The notes beneath the pieces were generated by a model that did not search any database, was not told the DNA's origin, and saw only the letters and a program-made list of their open reading frames with translations. Positions 50,201 through 58,119 of a stretch of DNA of 64,000 nt are shown in pieces (positions within the stretch are counted from its first letter, which is position 1; the number at the start of each line of letters is the position of its first letter). Origin of the DNA: Ampullaceana balthica (taxonomy: Eukaryota; Mollusca; Gastropoda; Lymnaeidae). The stretch lies in NCBI GenBank assembly GCA_944989445.1, contig CALYLW010000182.1:855501-919500 (forward strand). The letters are read 5' to 3'. The translations under genes were made by a program, and so were the position numbers.

Positions 50201-53200
50201 AATTAAAATGTGCCTTAAGTATAATTAGTATAAGCTATATTGTATTAAATTGGATTTTTAATAAAATGTGGGTCAAATCAGATAAGTCGTACCCAAAACG
50301 GATATATAGAAATTAATTCTGCGTTCTCTCCCCTTATATTTTTTGGACAAGAGTGTGCTCCCTTTGTTTTTCTTATTGTTTTTTATAAGGGCTGCGGAAA
50401 TTATCGATTAATCTCTAGATTAATCGTTAAAAATTTTATCTTTAATCGATTAAAATAATTTTAATCAATAAAAATGCGATTAAAATTTAAGAAAATATTT
50501 ATAATATTTTTTTTAAATTTTAGTAATAAATAATAAATTATTAATAATTAATAATAATTTATATATATTTTTTACGTACAAACATCTCCCGCGTAATATT
50601 AAAATTTATTTTATTAATATATGTTGACCGGCATACGTCAACTAAAAAATGGCTGACAGCCAGAGCCGTCTTTACACCATTTTGGGCCCCCGGGGCAAAG
50701 AAATAGTGTTGGGCCTTTCCCCCACAGGAATAAAAAATGAATAAACATAATATATATAAATAAACATATTCCCATGGGGCCCATATGCTCGTGGGCCCCC
50801 GGGCAAATGCCCAACAGGCCTATGCGTTACGAAGGCCCTGCTGACAGCATCAGCGCAGTTAAATTTAAACATATAACTAAAAATTTGAGCAAATATGTTG
50901 TTTTTAAGCTAACTGCGGATGGCAAAGTCGAAGATGGTGAAAAAGTTTACTGTATTCACTGCCATAAACAATTATCTTTTAAAGGATCAAATACATCGCT
51001 GACTTACCACATTCAGCACAAACCAAGTATCAACACATTGTCATGAAATTTAGTTCAAAATATTCTTCATTTTCAATGTCTGTGAGATATGTTCATTTTA
51101 ATGACGTCATAAATTTCTATTTTTGGTTTTAATCGAAATTATCGATTAAATTAATCGATAATTTTTCAAAAGTTAACGATTAAATTTAAATTAATCGATA
51201 ACAGCCCTATTTTTTATGTAATCATGCGCATTAAATAAGCCTATATAATTTTTACAGAAAATGCTAAATTAAATTTTTTAAAATAAGAGGGGTTTGGGAG
51301 TTTTTTTAAATATGGTACTATTTCATTTGCGGAATTTTAAAAAAGTGATGAAATTTAAGCGTGGGTCTAGATACAAAATGCCGGTCATTTTCCATATTAT
51401 ATCTCCAGGCCCTAACATAGCAGTAAGTTAATTTTTTTTTCTCGGTTATCTTAAAATGTGGGTAAATTTTTGCTGGTGCCCTTTTAATAATCCTCTATAA
51501 CTATAAGCCTTCTTATTTTATTTACATCCGTGTTATTGGATATTTAAATGACTCACATTCATGCCACTGTGACGCGACCATTGAAAAATTGATATTTTTA
51601 TAGTTAGTCACTTATCAATTTTTGCTGTTTAATTGAATGTACCAACCAAACAAATTAATGTCTCCCATTTTTTAGTTAACCCGTGTGTTTGTCTACTTTT
51701 TAGCTGCCATTATGTTGCTATGCTACATGTCACAGGAACAAAGTGGCCACCAGGTAATGATATATAATGTGGGTAGGTCAACTCCGAATTTACCAAAATG
51801 TGTTATAAGTTAGGGTAAAGAGGGGTAAGCCCCAGGTTTTAAATATATTTTCTTTTGTTCCTTTGAAATAAATAAATATTATTACATTCAAACAACTAAT
51901 GCTTTTAAGTCATAGGCAACCCATATTTATATAAGGGGAAAATGTTATTCAACATAATAATGAAGCAATATAGCAAAAATATACTAAAAAGTTAGAGATA
52001 TCCATTTATGAAACTTAACCAAAATGGGGGCAATAAGCCCTATTTTGTAGAAGGTATATATTTTCACAGTGGTTGTTGACAACTCTTATTGGTTCACTCC
52101 ATGTCTTAAATATAAGCCTCTTCTTGGATGTCTATGCATTTAACATGGTACCAAATGCTTTGGTTCACCCTTTTTTTGTTTTGTCAGTGGCGGAGTCTGT
52201 TTCATCACAGATACATTTCTGACTGGGGTAGCCACATAATTTCCGCATCCTGTTAAGTATTCTTGTGTAGTTCAAACCATTTCTCAATAACCCAAAGGTC
52301 CTCAGCTTAGGCCCTTGGCATAATGCTCTGTTTTTCTTGGAAACACTGTTGGATGGTGCCTCAGAAAGCCTCATAACTAGTCAAGACTATGTTGACGCTC
52401 CACGATTTGTAACTAATGGATCTATTATCAAAAATCTAAAAACAAAGATTTTAAAAATTATTTCCACAAATCATTAAATTTTGTTTTCATTTTAAGGCGT
52501 TTCTTAATATATGTTAATTAGTTTAAAACATGAAATTTCTTTATCTTATCACTAGTTTTGGTGGTTTTAAATTTTTTTAAAGTTGGGGGCTTTAAGCCCC
52601 AGGATTTTCATAAATTAATGTAAACAAGGTAATTAATGAGAAACTTGATTAAAGGCCACTCCATTCAAAATAATAGAGGAATGGTTTACATTTATGCTAA
52701 GGCTAAAATCAGAGCTCTTTATATAAAAAATTTCAAATATTTCATCCAAGACCCACTGTATTTTGCAAAAACAAATGTCTTCCTCACTAGCAGAACATAC
52801 ATGGCCTACAAATATAAGTTTATAACTCAAAAATGACATGCACAGATTGAAAAAACTGAAAAAGGTACTTACTTAGTAACTTAGTAAAGATGTACTAGTA
52901 CTTGAAACTAGACAGAGATTTGAAAATCGCAGCTTAAAAATACTGTTTCATCATCAAAACAATGATGACTTGACAGAGCAAAAGTTTTTGGCCGATGGTA
53001 GACACCGCGTAACGCGCGGTGTCCACTCAGTTGGGTGGATGACACGCATTACACAGTCTGTTTATTTTGGTATACCCAGTCCACCTTAATAGCTTAAAAT
53101 TTATTTTTAAAAAGATTTATGATTTTAAAATTAATTTGGTAAAAGCAAAGAGAACGGTGCGCTCGATAAATCATATTTTTGGTTGCTATATTATATTTGT

Positions 53201-53997
53201 TGTTTTTTCTATTTAATTTAATTTAATTTAAAAAATAGACAACTAAACCTAACCCAGACCCTAAAACTGAAACTACAACCTTAAAAAAAAAGACTCAAAC
53301 GAAACTCTTTTTCTATTTTAATTTAAAAAATAGACAACTAAACCTAACCCAGACCCTAAAACTGAAACAACAAACTTTTAAAAAAAAAGACTCAAACGAA
53401 ACTCGAACCTCCACCTGACACCTAGAGTTCAAGAATCTAATGTCCTAACCGTGAGACCACAGAAGCTCATGTACCGTATGAATTTTTAAAAATCTTATAA
53501 AGTAGTAAGAGCAAAATGTGACGTCACGTTTACGCGACACCCAAGCTTTACAGTGGATGCCGCGCATTGCGCGGTGTCTACCCACTTCGAAAGTTTTTAG
53601 ACATGTTTGAATGAAATAGGAAACAGCAGAAAATAATCATTCTTACAAAGATGCAAAGTAATAATTAATATCATAGGCCATAGGTAAGAAACCCAAACAT
53701 GGTTGTAAATTATTCCCTGATTATTTAGATTCTTTCCATGTCGTCCATGTAGAACTAGATGCCTCTCTTTAACTTTAGTCTCTTTCTTATAAAATAGCCG
53801 ATGACCCCAGCACCAGTAAGTGGGGCTTATTTCCCCATGGGTCCCTTTACCCCTCTTTACCCTATATAAATTTAAATAAATTATATACTTATTATGAACT
53901 TACTTGTACTAGTAAATGTTCCGATGCAAAGACTAATGCCAATTCCAATTTTAAATAATAATAGTGACAGCCTTACTACTTTGAATAGATGAATCAT
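33024..53997 (-). CDS. receptor 2: Ig-like ectodomain, membrane segment and ankyrin-repeat cytoplasmic domain (7 coding exons)
   Basis: Coding exons on the minus strand: 53997-53904, 46534-46349, 44696-44541, 43788-43492, 43156-43048, 39010-38977, 35207-33024. They total 3060 nt, 1019 codons plus stop, with GT-AG junctions and matching phases throughout. Predicted order: signal peptide (1-about 27), Ig-like module 1 (32-145), Ig-like module 2 (146-244), short stalk, membrane helix about 260-280, CCRKKKCK stop-transfer (281-288), linker, about 18 ankyrin repeats to residue 1019. Likely a surface receptor with an intracellular scaffold; ligand and partners unknown. Weakest points: the acceptor of the third exon (a better pyrimidine-rich acceptor at 44721 would break frame unless another exon exists) and the 3.8-7.4 kb introns. 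Confidence 0.7.
35352..36782. mobile_element. TIR transposon with perfect 22-bp ends, nested second TIR element
   Basis: Ends are exact inverses over 22 bp, starting GGGGCCATCCATATATTACG (35352-35373 and 36761-36782). Inside, GACCGTCCATAAATGACGTC (from about 35988) faces GACGTCATTTATGGGCGG (to about 36748), a second nested element. No coding gene. The same outer family is at 57370-59897. Located in the last intron of receptor 2. Confidence 0.8.
37083..37155 (+). repeat. possible tRNA-derived SINE head
   Basis: Starts GGGCACAGTGGTCAAGTGGC, like an A box, then GGCTTGAGTTAAGGTCCCC, a weak B box, about 45 bp later. No tail or duplication identified. Confidence 0.25.
37160..38640. other. AT-rich intron of receptor 2
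   Basis: No feature recognised; low-complexity AT sequence. Confidence 0.5.
38650..38845 (-). pseudogene. LINE C-terminal zinc-knuckle fragment
   Basis: On the minus strand: LCGYLEETVKHLLIECPELA followed by VGLGLFKPNTCDEAHMRKIG. The C-G-Y-x-E-E-T-x-x-H-L-L-x-x-C-P block is the C-terminal CCHC-type motif after reverse transcriptase in many non-LTR retrotransposons. The first Cys codon is adjacent to a stop, so the copy is dead. Confidence 0.6.
38977..39010 (-). CDS. receptor 2 exon 6: stop-transfer micro-exon
   Basis: A 34-nt exon: acceptor ATTGCCAG, donor GAG|GTAAGA. With the last two bases of exon 5 it codes C-CRKKKCKSNVE. Adjacent cysteines and a basic cluster right after the membrane helix are typical of type I proteins and suit palmitoylation. 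Phase 2 in, phase 0 out, fitting both neighbours exactly. Confidence 0.75.
39226..39904. mobile_element. TIR element with GAGTATAAG ends
   Basis: Left end TTGAGTATAAGTCGATCTCG and right end CTTGAGTATATACGGTA are inverted relatives (TACCGTATATACTC type). It contains the 350-bp repeat at 39391-39720 as a later insertion. No coding gene. Confidence 0.5.
39391..39720 (+). mobile_element. 350-bp non-autonomous repeat, copy A
   Basis: Matches 46576-46927 at high identity: starts CTATATAATAAAAGGCAATG, contains ATAGCGATTGGTCCCTCAAA and ends GGCTTTGTTGCTCGTTAT just after a GTCCTTGGAC hairpin. The TCTATATAATAATAAAA-like start and hairpin end suggest a Helitron relative, but CTAG is absent. Lacks 22 bp present in copy B. 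Confidence 0.6.
40880..42775. mobile_element. TIR element with ACCGGTTAACC ends, interrupted
   Basis: Left end TTGGACCGGTTAACCATTC with GACCGGTTAACCGC, right end GCGGTTAACCAGTCCTGG with ACCGGTTAACCGTTAAC: inverted arrays of GGTTAACC. The TIR element at 41253-42165 is inserted within it. No coding frame of note. Confidence 0.55.
41253..42165. mobile_element. hAT-type element with CCGATAT ends and 8-bp duplication
   Basis: Begins TAGGGGTCTACCAATATATA and ends ATTCATATTGGTA (inverse of TACCAATAT), flanked by GTCTTGAG at 41245-41252 and 42166-42173. The last eight bases expected from the left end are missing at the right. A TAGACCCCTA end also occurs inside at about 42022-42033, suggesting a composite or internal duplication. 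Confidence 0.6.
43048..43156 (-). CDS. receptor 2 exon 5: membrane segment
   Basis: Acceptor TTTTTTCTTTTCAG, donor CATG|GTAAAT. Phase 1 in, phase 2 out. Codes residues 245-280: a short stalk (QFIHDSIKSPNELID) and the helix ILAPIIIIVTLLLIALAIIA. Too short for the open-frame length filter, but phases match on both sides. Confidence 0.85.
43492..43788 (-). CDS. receptor 2 exon 4: second Ig-like module
   Basis: A 297-nt phase 1-1 exon: acceptor TTTTATTTATAG, donor C|GTGAGT. Codes 99 residues with FSLEFDCNSSAKPCVIEIIK (strands B-C), an E-strand-like HTLITLKYAA, and DGEYQVINCTLKA, the classic D-G-x-Y-x-x-x-C F strand. Clear Ig-like fold with sequons NTT, NSS, NGS and NCT. Confidence 0.85.
44541..44696 (-). 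CDS. receptor 2 exon 3: first Ig-like module, second half
   Basis: Donor G|GTAAGC is strong. With the acceptor CGCAAG at 44697 the exon is 156 nt, phase 1-1, and codes KCFGNDHPMYQCQKVKENIF then NITYQVVAKNYKNIRCTMNY. A stronger acceptor (TTTACAG at 44722) would add 25 nt in phase 0 and need an additional upstream exon. The CAAG acceptor parallels receptor 1 exon 2. Confidence 0.6.
44722..46348. other. AT-rich intron of receptor 2
   Basis: No repeat boundary recognised. A hidden short exon (phase 1 in, phase 0 out) is possible if the downstream acceptor is 44721; none was found by eye. Confidence 0.45.
46349..46534 (-). CDS. receptor 2 exon 2: first Ig-like module, first half
   Basis: A 186-nt phase 1-1 exon: acceptor ATTTTCCACAG, donor A|GTATAC. 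Codes ITSQKLEMNNAECNTACSNG, then TDWCSFTCTVTLDE and AVRFQIKETNEQDF. Four cysteines, with a CSFTC strand-B-like motif. Confidence 0.75.
46576..46927 (+). mobile_element. 350-bp non-autonomous repeat, copy B
   Basis: Starts TCTATATAATAATAAAAGGC, ends GGCTTTGTTGCTCGTTAT, and contains a duplicated-looking TTCTGTCCATTCTGTCCGG near the start. It ends 41 bp upstream (in transcript direction) of receptor 2 exon 2, inside the usual branch-point zone. Confidence 0.65.
47034..47150. repeat. ACATAT/TATACAC microsatellite
   Basis: Imperfect tandem CACATATA-type units over about 115 bp. Confidence 0.9.
47264..48763. mobile_element. hAT-type transposon (1.5 kb)
   Basis: Ends TAGGGAACAGCCGGATATGG and TAGAGGGCAGCCGAATATCC (inverse), followed inward by clusters of GGATCCGG/CCGGATATCC. 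Flanked by a perfect 8-bp duplication GGCAAAAC at 47256-47263 and 48764-48771. No intact transposase. Lies in the first intron of receptor 2. Confidence 0.9.
48772..50378. other. AT-rich intron of receptor 2
   Basis: A GGCTGCGGAAATTATAGATT phrase at 50049 repeats the left end of the element at 50387 (a solitary end). Otherwise unassigned. Confidence 0.45.
50649..51046 (+). pseudogene. BED zinc finger of a hAT transposase, split by a MITE
   Basis: The downstream frame reads KNLSKYVVFKL, GEKVYCIHCHKQLSFKGSNT, LTYHIQHK: C-x2-C ... H-x4-H of a BED finger, the DNA-binding N-terminus of hAT proteins. The frame's ATG-GCT-GAC-AGC start is at 50649-50660, and a 180-bp MITE sits directly after these codons. 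The frame stops after 70 or so codons, so the rest of the transposase is gone. Confidence 0.75.
50661..50840. mobile_element. nested hAT-type MITE
   Basis: A 180-bp element starting CAGAGCCGTC and ending GAAGGCCCTG, rich in GGGCCCCCGGG, flanked by CTGACAGC at 50653-50660 and 50841-50848. It interrupts the BED-finger frame. Confidence 0.85.
52165..52374 (-). pseudogene. pogo-like transposase fragment
   Basis: MRLSEAPSNSVSKKNRALCQ matches the 'LRxPEATSxxRA' linker of pogo/CENP-B-type transposases, and CICDETDSATDKTKK matches the NxDETG block that carries the first catalytic Asp of the DDE triad. Short and closed by stops on both sides. Confidence 0.65.
52997..53583. mobile_element. hairpin-ended element with tRNA-like segment
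   Basis: Both ends carry GGTAGACACCGCG-type inverted sequence, and each end is itself a near-palindrome (ACACCGCG-TAA-CGCGCGGTGT). Inside is a tandem duplication of about 95 bp (AACTAAACCTAACCCAGACC at about 53242 and 53337) and a tRNA-like segment. Confidence 0.65.
53400..53464 (-). pseudogene. tRNA-like segment, possibly Gln(TTG)
   Basis: On the minus strand: A-box-like GTGGTCTCACGGTTAGGACA, B-box GGAGGTTCGAGTT, and an anticodon arm TAGAT-TCTTGAA-CTCTA with four pairs and TTG at the anticodon position. The acceptor stem is not convincing. Most likely a tRNA-derived internal promoter of the surrounding element. Confidence 0.5.
53904..53997 (-). CDS. receptor 2 exon 1: start codon and signal peptide
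   Basis: Codes MIHLFKVVRLSLLLFKIGIG followed by ISLCIGTFTST and ends in phase 1 at A|GTAAGT. Hydrophobic leader with a basic start. Phase 1 fits exon 2 exactly, as in receptor 1. Too short for a length-filtered frame list. Confidence 0.7.
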
Positions 53998-54576
53998 TCT
54001 GAAAGGCTAGTCGGCAAGTCTATGTTCACTTCACTGTAACATTAAATAAAGTAAAATTTAATCTTATTTAACATTAATATATATATTTTTGTTCAAATTA
54101 AAATACTATTTTACAATTTGTGTGGGAGAAAAGTATATATATTTCATTAATCTTTCTTTTATTTACAGCGCCATTGTTGAATATGAATGGAGAAATCTTT
54201 TTTGTTAAAAGTTATTATTTTTTGTATTGCCCAATTGGATTTGTTTGGTTTATCAAGATAACTGGCGGCGGAAGTCGCCTGAGTGAATAATTTTAATAAT
54301 AGAATTATAAAACTATAATAATAAAATAAAATAATAAAACGATAATCATAGATTCCTTCAAATTATTTTAAAAAGCGGTTGGGGTGTATTTTCCAATGCG
54401 TGATATGTGTTACATTGACATATTCTGAAACAGGATATGAAGGTGGCACCCCACAACAGTAACGAAATAATAGTCTACATCATAACAATAATTTTTAAAA
54501 ATTATAAATTTTAAAAAGTAAACATCATTTTTAAGTTTAAAAAAAATAATATAAAAAAATATTTTTTTAAAAAAAA

Positions 54577-54992
54577 GTACACGCTTTTATTTACATATAG
54601 AAAGTGCACTAAAAAAAGCAAATAAAAATTTTCTATGACTACATGATGAAATCCGTGAACCTATCCACTGCACATAAAAGTGTGGGGCGCATATCACAAC
54701 TCATTTCTCTTTGCAACTATTCTTTTGCATATAGATACATATTTCTAATTAATATGTTAGTAGCATGTATATGATAAAAGTTTGTAAAAATTTTAATGTT
54801 TATCAATATTGATACAAATTTGTATTTATGTTTCGCAGCCTTGTACATGATAGAGAGTTGTGGTGAGCGCCCCACGCTTTTATGTGCAGTGGATAGGTTC
54901 ACGGATTTCACCTGTAATCATAGAAAAATTTTTATTTGCTTCTTTTTAGTGCACTTTCTATATGTAAATAAAAGCGTGTACTTTTTTTAAAA
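54577..54992. mobile_element. palindromic (long inverted repeat) element
   Basis: Two arms of about 135-140 bp, 54577-54714 and 54855-54992, are inverted copies: each has TACACGCTTTTATTTACATA at the outside and TATCCACTGCACATAAAAG inside. About 140 bp separate them. A single arm is at 24020-24136. Foldback/MITE-type element. Confidence 0.85.
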
Positions 54993-55019
54993 AAAAGATT
55001 TTTTATATTATTTTATTTT

Positions 55020-55565
55020 CTACTTTTTTGTTTCAAATTTTATTTTTTAAATGTGGGTATCTAACTGGAAGGGGGACGTGAGGTGGGAAGGGAGAAATAG
55101 ACACAGGGAAAACACCGCGCGCCAAAAAAAAACGAATATCATGAATATCGTCTTTAACACAAAAGTCGAAAAACATCAGCTGATCGCGTCAGCCTTGACT
55201 GCTGCCTTCGTGTCACACCCTCGAACCCCGCCTGCGAATTCAGCCAATCAGAAGAGCGTGGATTCGTGTCGCTACGCACCTCAACCGCCATGTTGGTGTT
55301 GATCTGATTATCCCGAGAGAAATATATAGAGATAAACTAAAAATGCATTAATTTAATTACAGTACATTCGATCGTTTGACACAATGCTTGTCATCCAGAT
55401 CTATCTGTGGTAAAATTTTGAGATCTCTAGGACCATCAGAAGTGGTTTAATTTTACGTTACAAGATTTGAGGGAAGGATGGATACAACATACAAACAGTG
55501 TGACTTAAATAAAAGCGTGTAATAAAGAAAATTGGTACTTTTCTTCGGTCAATAAAATTTGACAA
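55020..55565. other. intergenic with a GC-richer patch
   Basis: 55050-55310 is markedly less AT-rich than its surroundings; no protein recognised. A repeat unit at about 55316-55400 (TGCATTAATTTAATTACAGT) recurs at 56119-56190. Confidence 0.4.
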
Positions 55566-56463
55566 GGGGCCGTCCATAAAGTACGTCAGGCTCCAGTGGG
55601 GGGAGGGGGTGTAAGAAAGTGTGACAGTTTGTAATAGGGGGTGAGGGGGAGAGGGGAGGTGGGTCCGGTCATGTGTGACGTCAAGGTGTTTTATAATAAA
55701 ATTTAATTATTTTGATAATACATTTTAAAAAACGTTAAAAAACAAGTTTTTTTTGTTTACTATAAATCCTTTATATACGAGATATAATTAAAAGAATGTT
55801 CATTATAATACACGACAATCCAAAAATCCAAAATTTTAGTTATGTCTCAAATATATAAATGATTTATAGTATAAAAAAAAACTTCTGCTAAATTTCAGCT
55901 CGATTTGATCAAGGGAAAAGGGGTATAATAAACCTGTTTAATATAGTGTGCACCGCGATTCAGATTAGCAATTAATAGCATTTACATTTACAGATCGAGA
56001 ATATATTTTTAAAAAGTATCGTCTATATAATATGCCCCGCACAGCGCGATAGGAAAGTATTAAAAAGGTTGTTCAATATAATACGCAGCGCGAAACTTTA
56101 GCACCAAAATTGACATGCTACATAGAGATAAATAGTTATAATCTAAAAATTCATTAATTTAATTACAGTACTATCGATCGATCTGAAATTTTGATAGATT
56201 ATTTTTATCATCGGCACTAGTCTGCCTGCAAAATTTCAGCTCGCTAGTACACGAGGAAATGGGATAAAAATAGACCCAAATTTTTTTCGGCAAACAAGCA
56301 ATCAAGCAGTCGCAACGAGTTTATAGAAATGATTTTAAAACATTTTTTGTTCGAAAGTGTGACGTACTTTGAGGGGGGGGGGCGAGATTTGCGACAGGGT
56401 GAAAAAAAGGGGGGAGGGGGTAAATGGTCAAAAATAGCGTGACGAACCTTATGGATTGCACCC
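55566..56463. mobile_element. TIR element, GGGGCCGTCCATAAAG family
   Basis: Left end GGGGCCGTCCATAAAGTACG, right end (inverse) GGGTGCAATCCATAAGGTTC, with G-rich runs next to both. Interior non-coding. Related ends occur near 56526, 35988 and 57722. Confidence 0.55.
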
Positions 56464-56519
56464 AAGGATAATGCATGGCATGAGTTTTTACACACAAAGT
56501 TTTATTCTTTCGAATAATA

Positions 56520-57369
56520 GAAATCATTAGTGGCTGCACATAAATGACGTTACGCACTTAGGGTGAGTGGGAAGGCGTCACATATTTGTTTCAATGAGAG
56601 GGGGAAGGGCTGTTTTTAAGAACTGTTAGGTCACATTAAAGTTGGCAACACTAAAAAATAAAAGTTTTAGCTTTCCTCTGACTACTTTTTGATACTTGTT
56701 TTCTCCTGCGATATTAGAGTGCAGCCTTAAGCGATATACGTAGACACAAACTAAATTTAACCTAATTGTGCGCTTATTTTACTCTCAAGCATGCATTTTG
56801 AGGAAGCTATAAGTATACTATGAAAAATGCAATTATATAAAATTGAAAAATATCAAATTAGCAATAGAGAGTTGTGGAACTAAACAAAAAATTCCATAAG
56901 GTAATAAATAGGGCTGGTAACAACTAAAAAGATTGTTTTCGATTAATCTGTAAAAATTAATCGACCAATTAACGATTAATTTTAACACATATATAGATGC
57001 AACTGAAAACCTCACAGGAAATAACAAAAACATGTAATTAACATTCTATGTTTTATGAAATATGTCCCCTGATTTTAATATTAATTTATTTAATCTTTTA
57101 TCAAGTGGAAGAAGTCGATAGCTTTCTAGTTGTAGTAGCCTAAGTATCGCTGTGTTTCCCACAGTTAATACAAAAAAAGTAAGAACTTTTTTGGTTGTCA
57201 GATAAAAACAAGTACCAAAGATGTTCATATAAGTTACATTAAAACTAATTATAAAAATATGTTCCCCGAAAAACCACCCCATAGAAGGAATCCCATATCT
57301 AATGAAATAAATTGGTGCAAATCTCTCTTTTTTTTATAAAATCGTTTTTTCCTGATAAGACATTGTATA
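56520..57369. other. repeat remnants, no gene
   Basis: A GGCTGCACATAAATGACGTT end at about 56530 and TTAATCG words at about 56940-56985 are element ends without partners. Confidence 0.4.
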
Positions 57370-58119
57370 GGGGCCATCCATATATTACGGACCCAATGAG
57401 GGGGGGGGGTGGGAGGTTTTAATTAACGGGATTTTGCGTAAGGGGAGGGTAGGTGGGTCGCGACTGAATGTGTACTGTGTACGTATGTATAACAAATTTA
57501 ATTTGCATAATACTTAGCCTAGCAACGAAAACCGCTCAGCCTGCAAACGGCGTTCGAGACCGACTGAGTCACGACTGATATGGAATTATGTTTTATGATT
57601 TAATTTTAATGCAAACGAAATTCTGAACTTTTAATTATTTGAAAGTAATTAGTATTTGATTCAGACTAAACGTTTACACATTACTAAAATCAGTACCAAC
57701 ATAATATCCGTCTGATTTATAGGGGCCGTACATAAATGTCGTCACAGGATTTAGTCCTGTTTTCACCCCCCTTCCCCACTCGTCACATGTCGTCACAAAA
57801 AGTTAGACCCCCCCCCCTTTCAAAACGTTATTTGCTTTTTGAAAATGAGCATGCTTCAAAACATTTTTTGTCCATTTTATGTATTTCTTTAGTGTTGGTC
57901 TGTATAATAATATCTTAACACGCGTGAAACAATGTGAAACGTCATTAAATAAATTATAAGCAATAAAATATTAAAAAGGAACTTTCATTTAAAATTGCGT
58001 GTTTTGACGTGAAGTCACAATACTCAAACTCCCCCAAATGTGTGGTCCTCGTCCCCACTAGGTGCGTCACGTCATTTATGGACGGCCACATATTGCCATT
58101 TCTTAAAAACTAGGTTGTG

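Larger units (their letters stand above)
50387..51209. mobile_element. hAT-type element with BED-finger remnant
   Basis: Ends AAGGGCTGCGGAAATTATCG and TAGGGCTGTTATCGATTAAT (inverse), each followed by TTAATCG words. Flanked by the duplication TTTTTTAT at 50379-50386 and 51210-51217. Carries a BED-type zinc finger frame interrupted by a nested MITE. Confidence 0.85.
51813..53862 (-). mobile_element. pogo-like (Tc1/mariner superfamily) transposon
   Basis: Inverted ends GGGTAAAGAGGGGTAAGCCC and GGGTAAAGAGGGGTAAAGGG flanked by TA on both sides. Minus-strand frames carry pogo-type transposase pieces. A second repeat at 52997-53583 is inserted. The right end is only 41 bp from the donor of receptor 2 exon 1. 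Confidence 0.75.
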
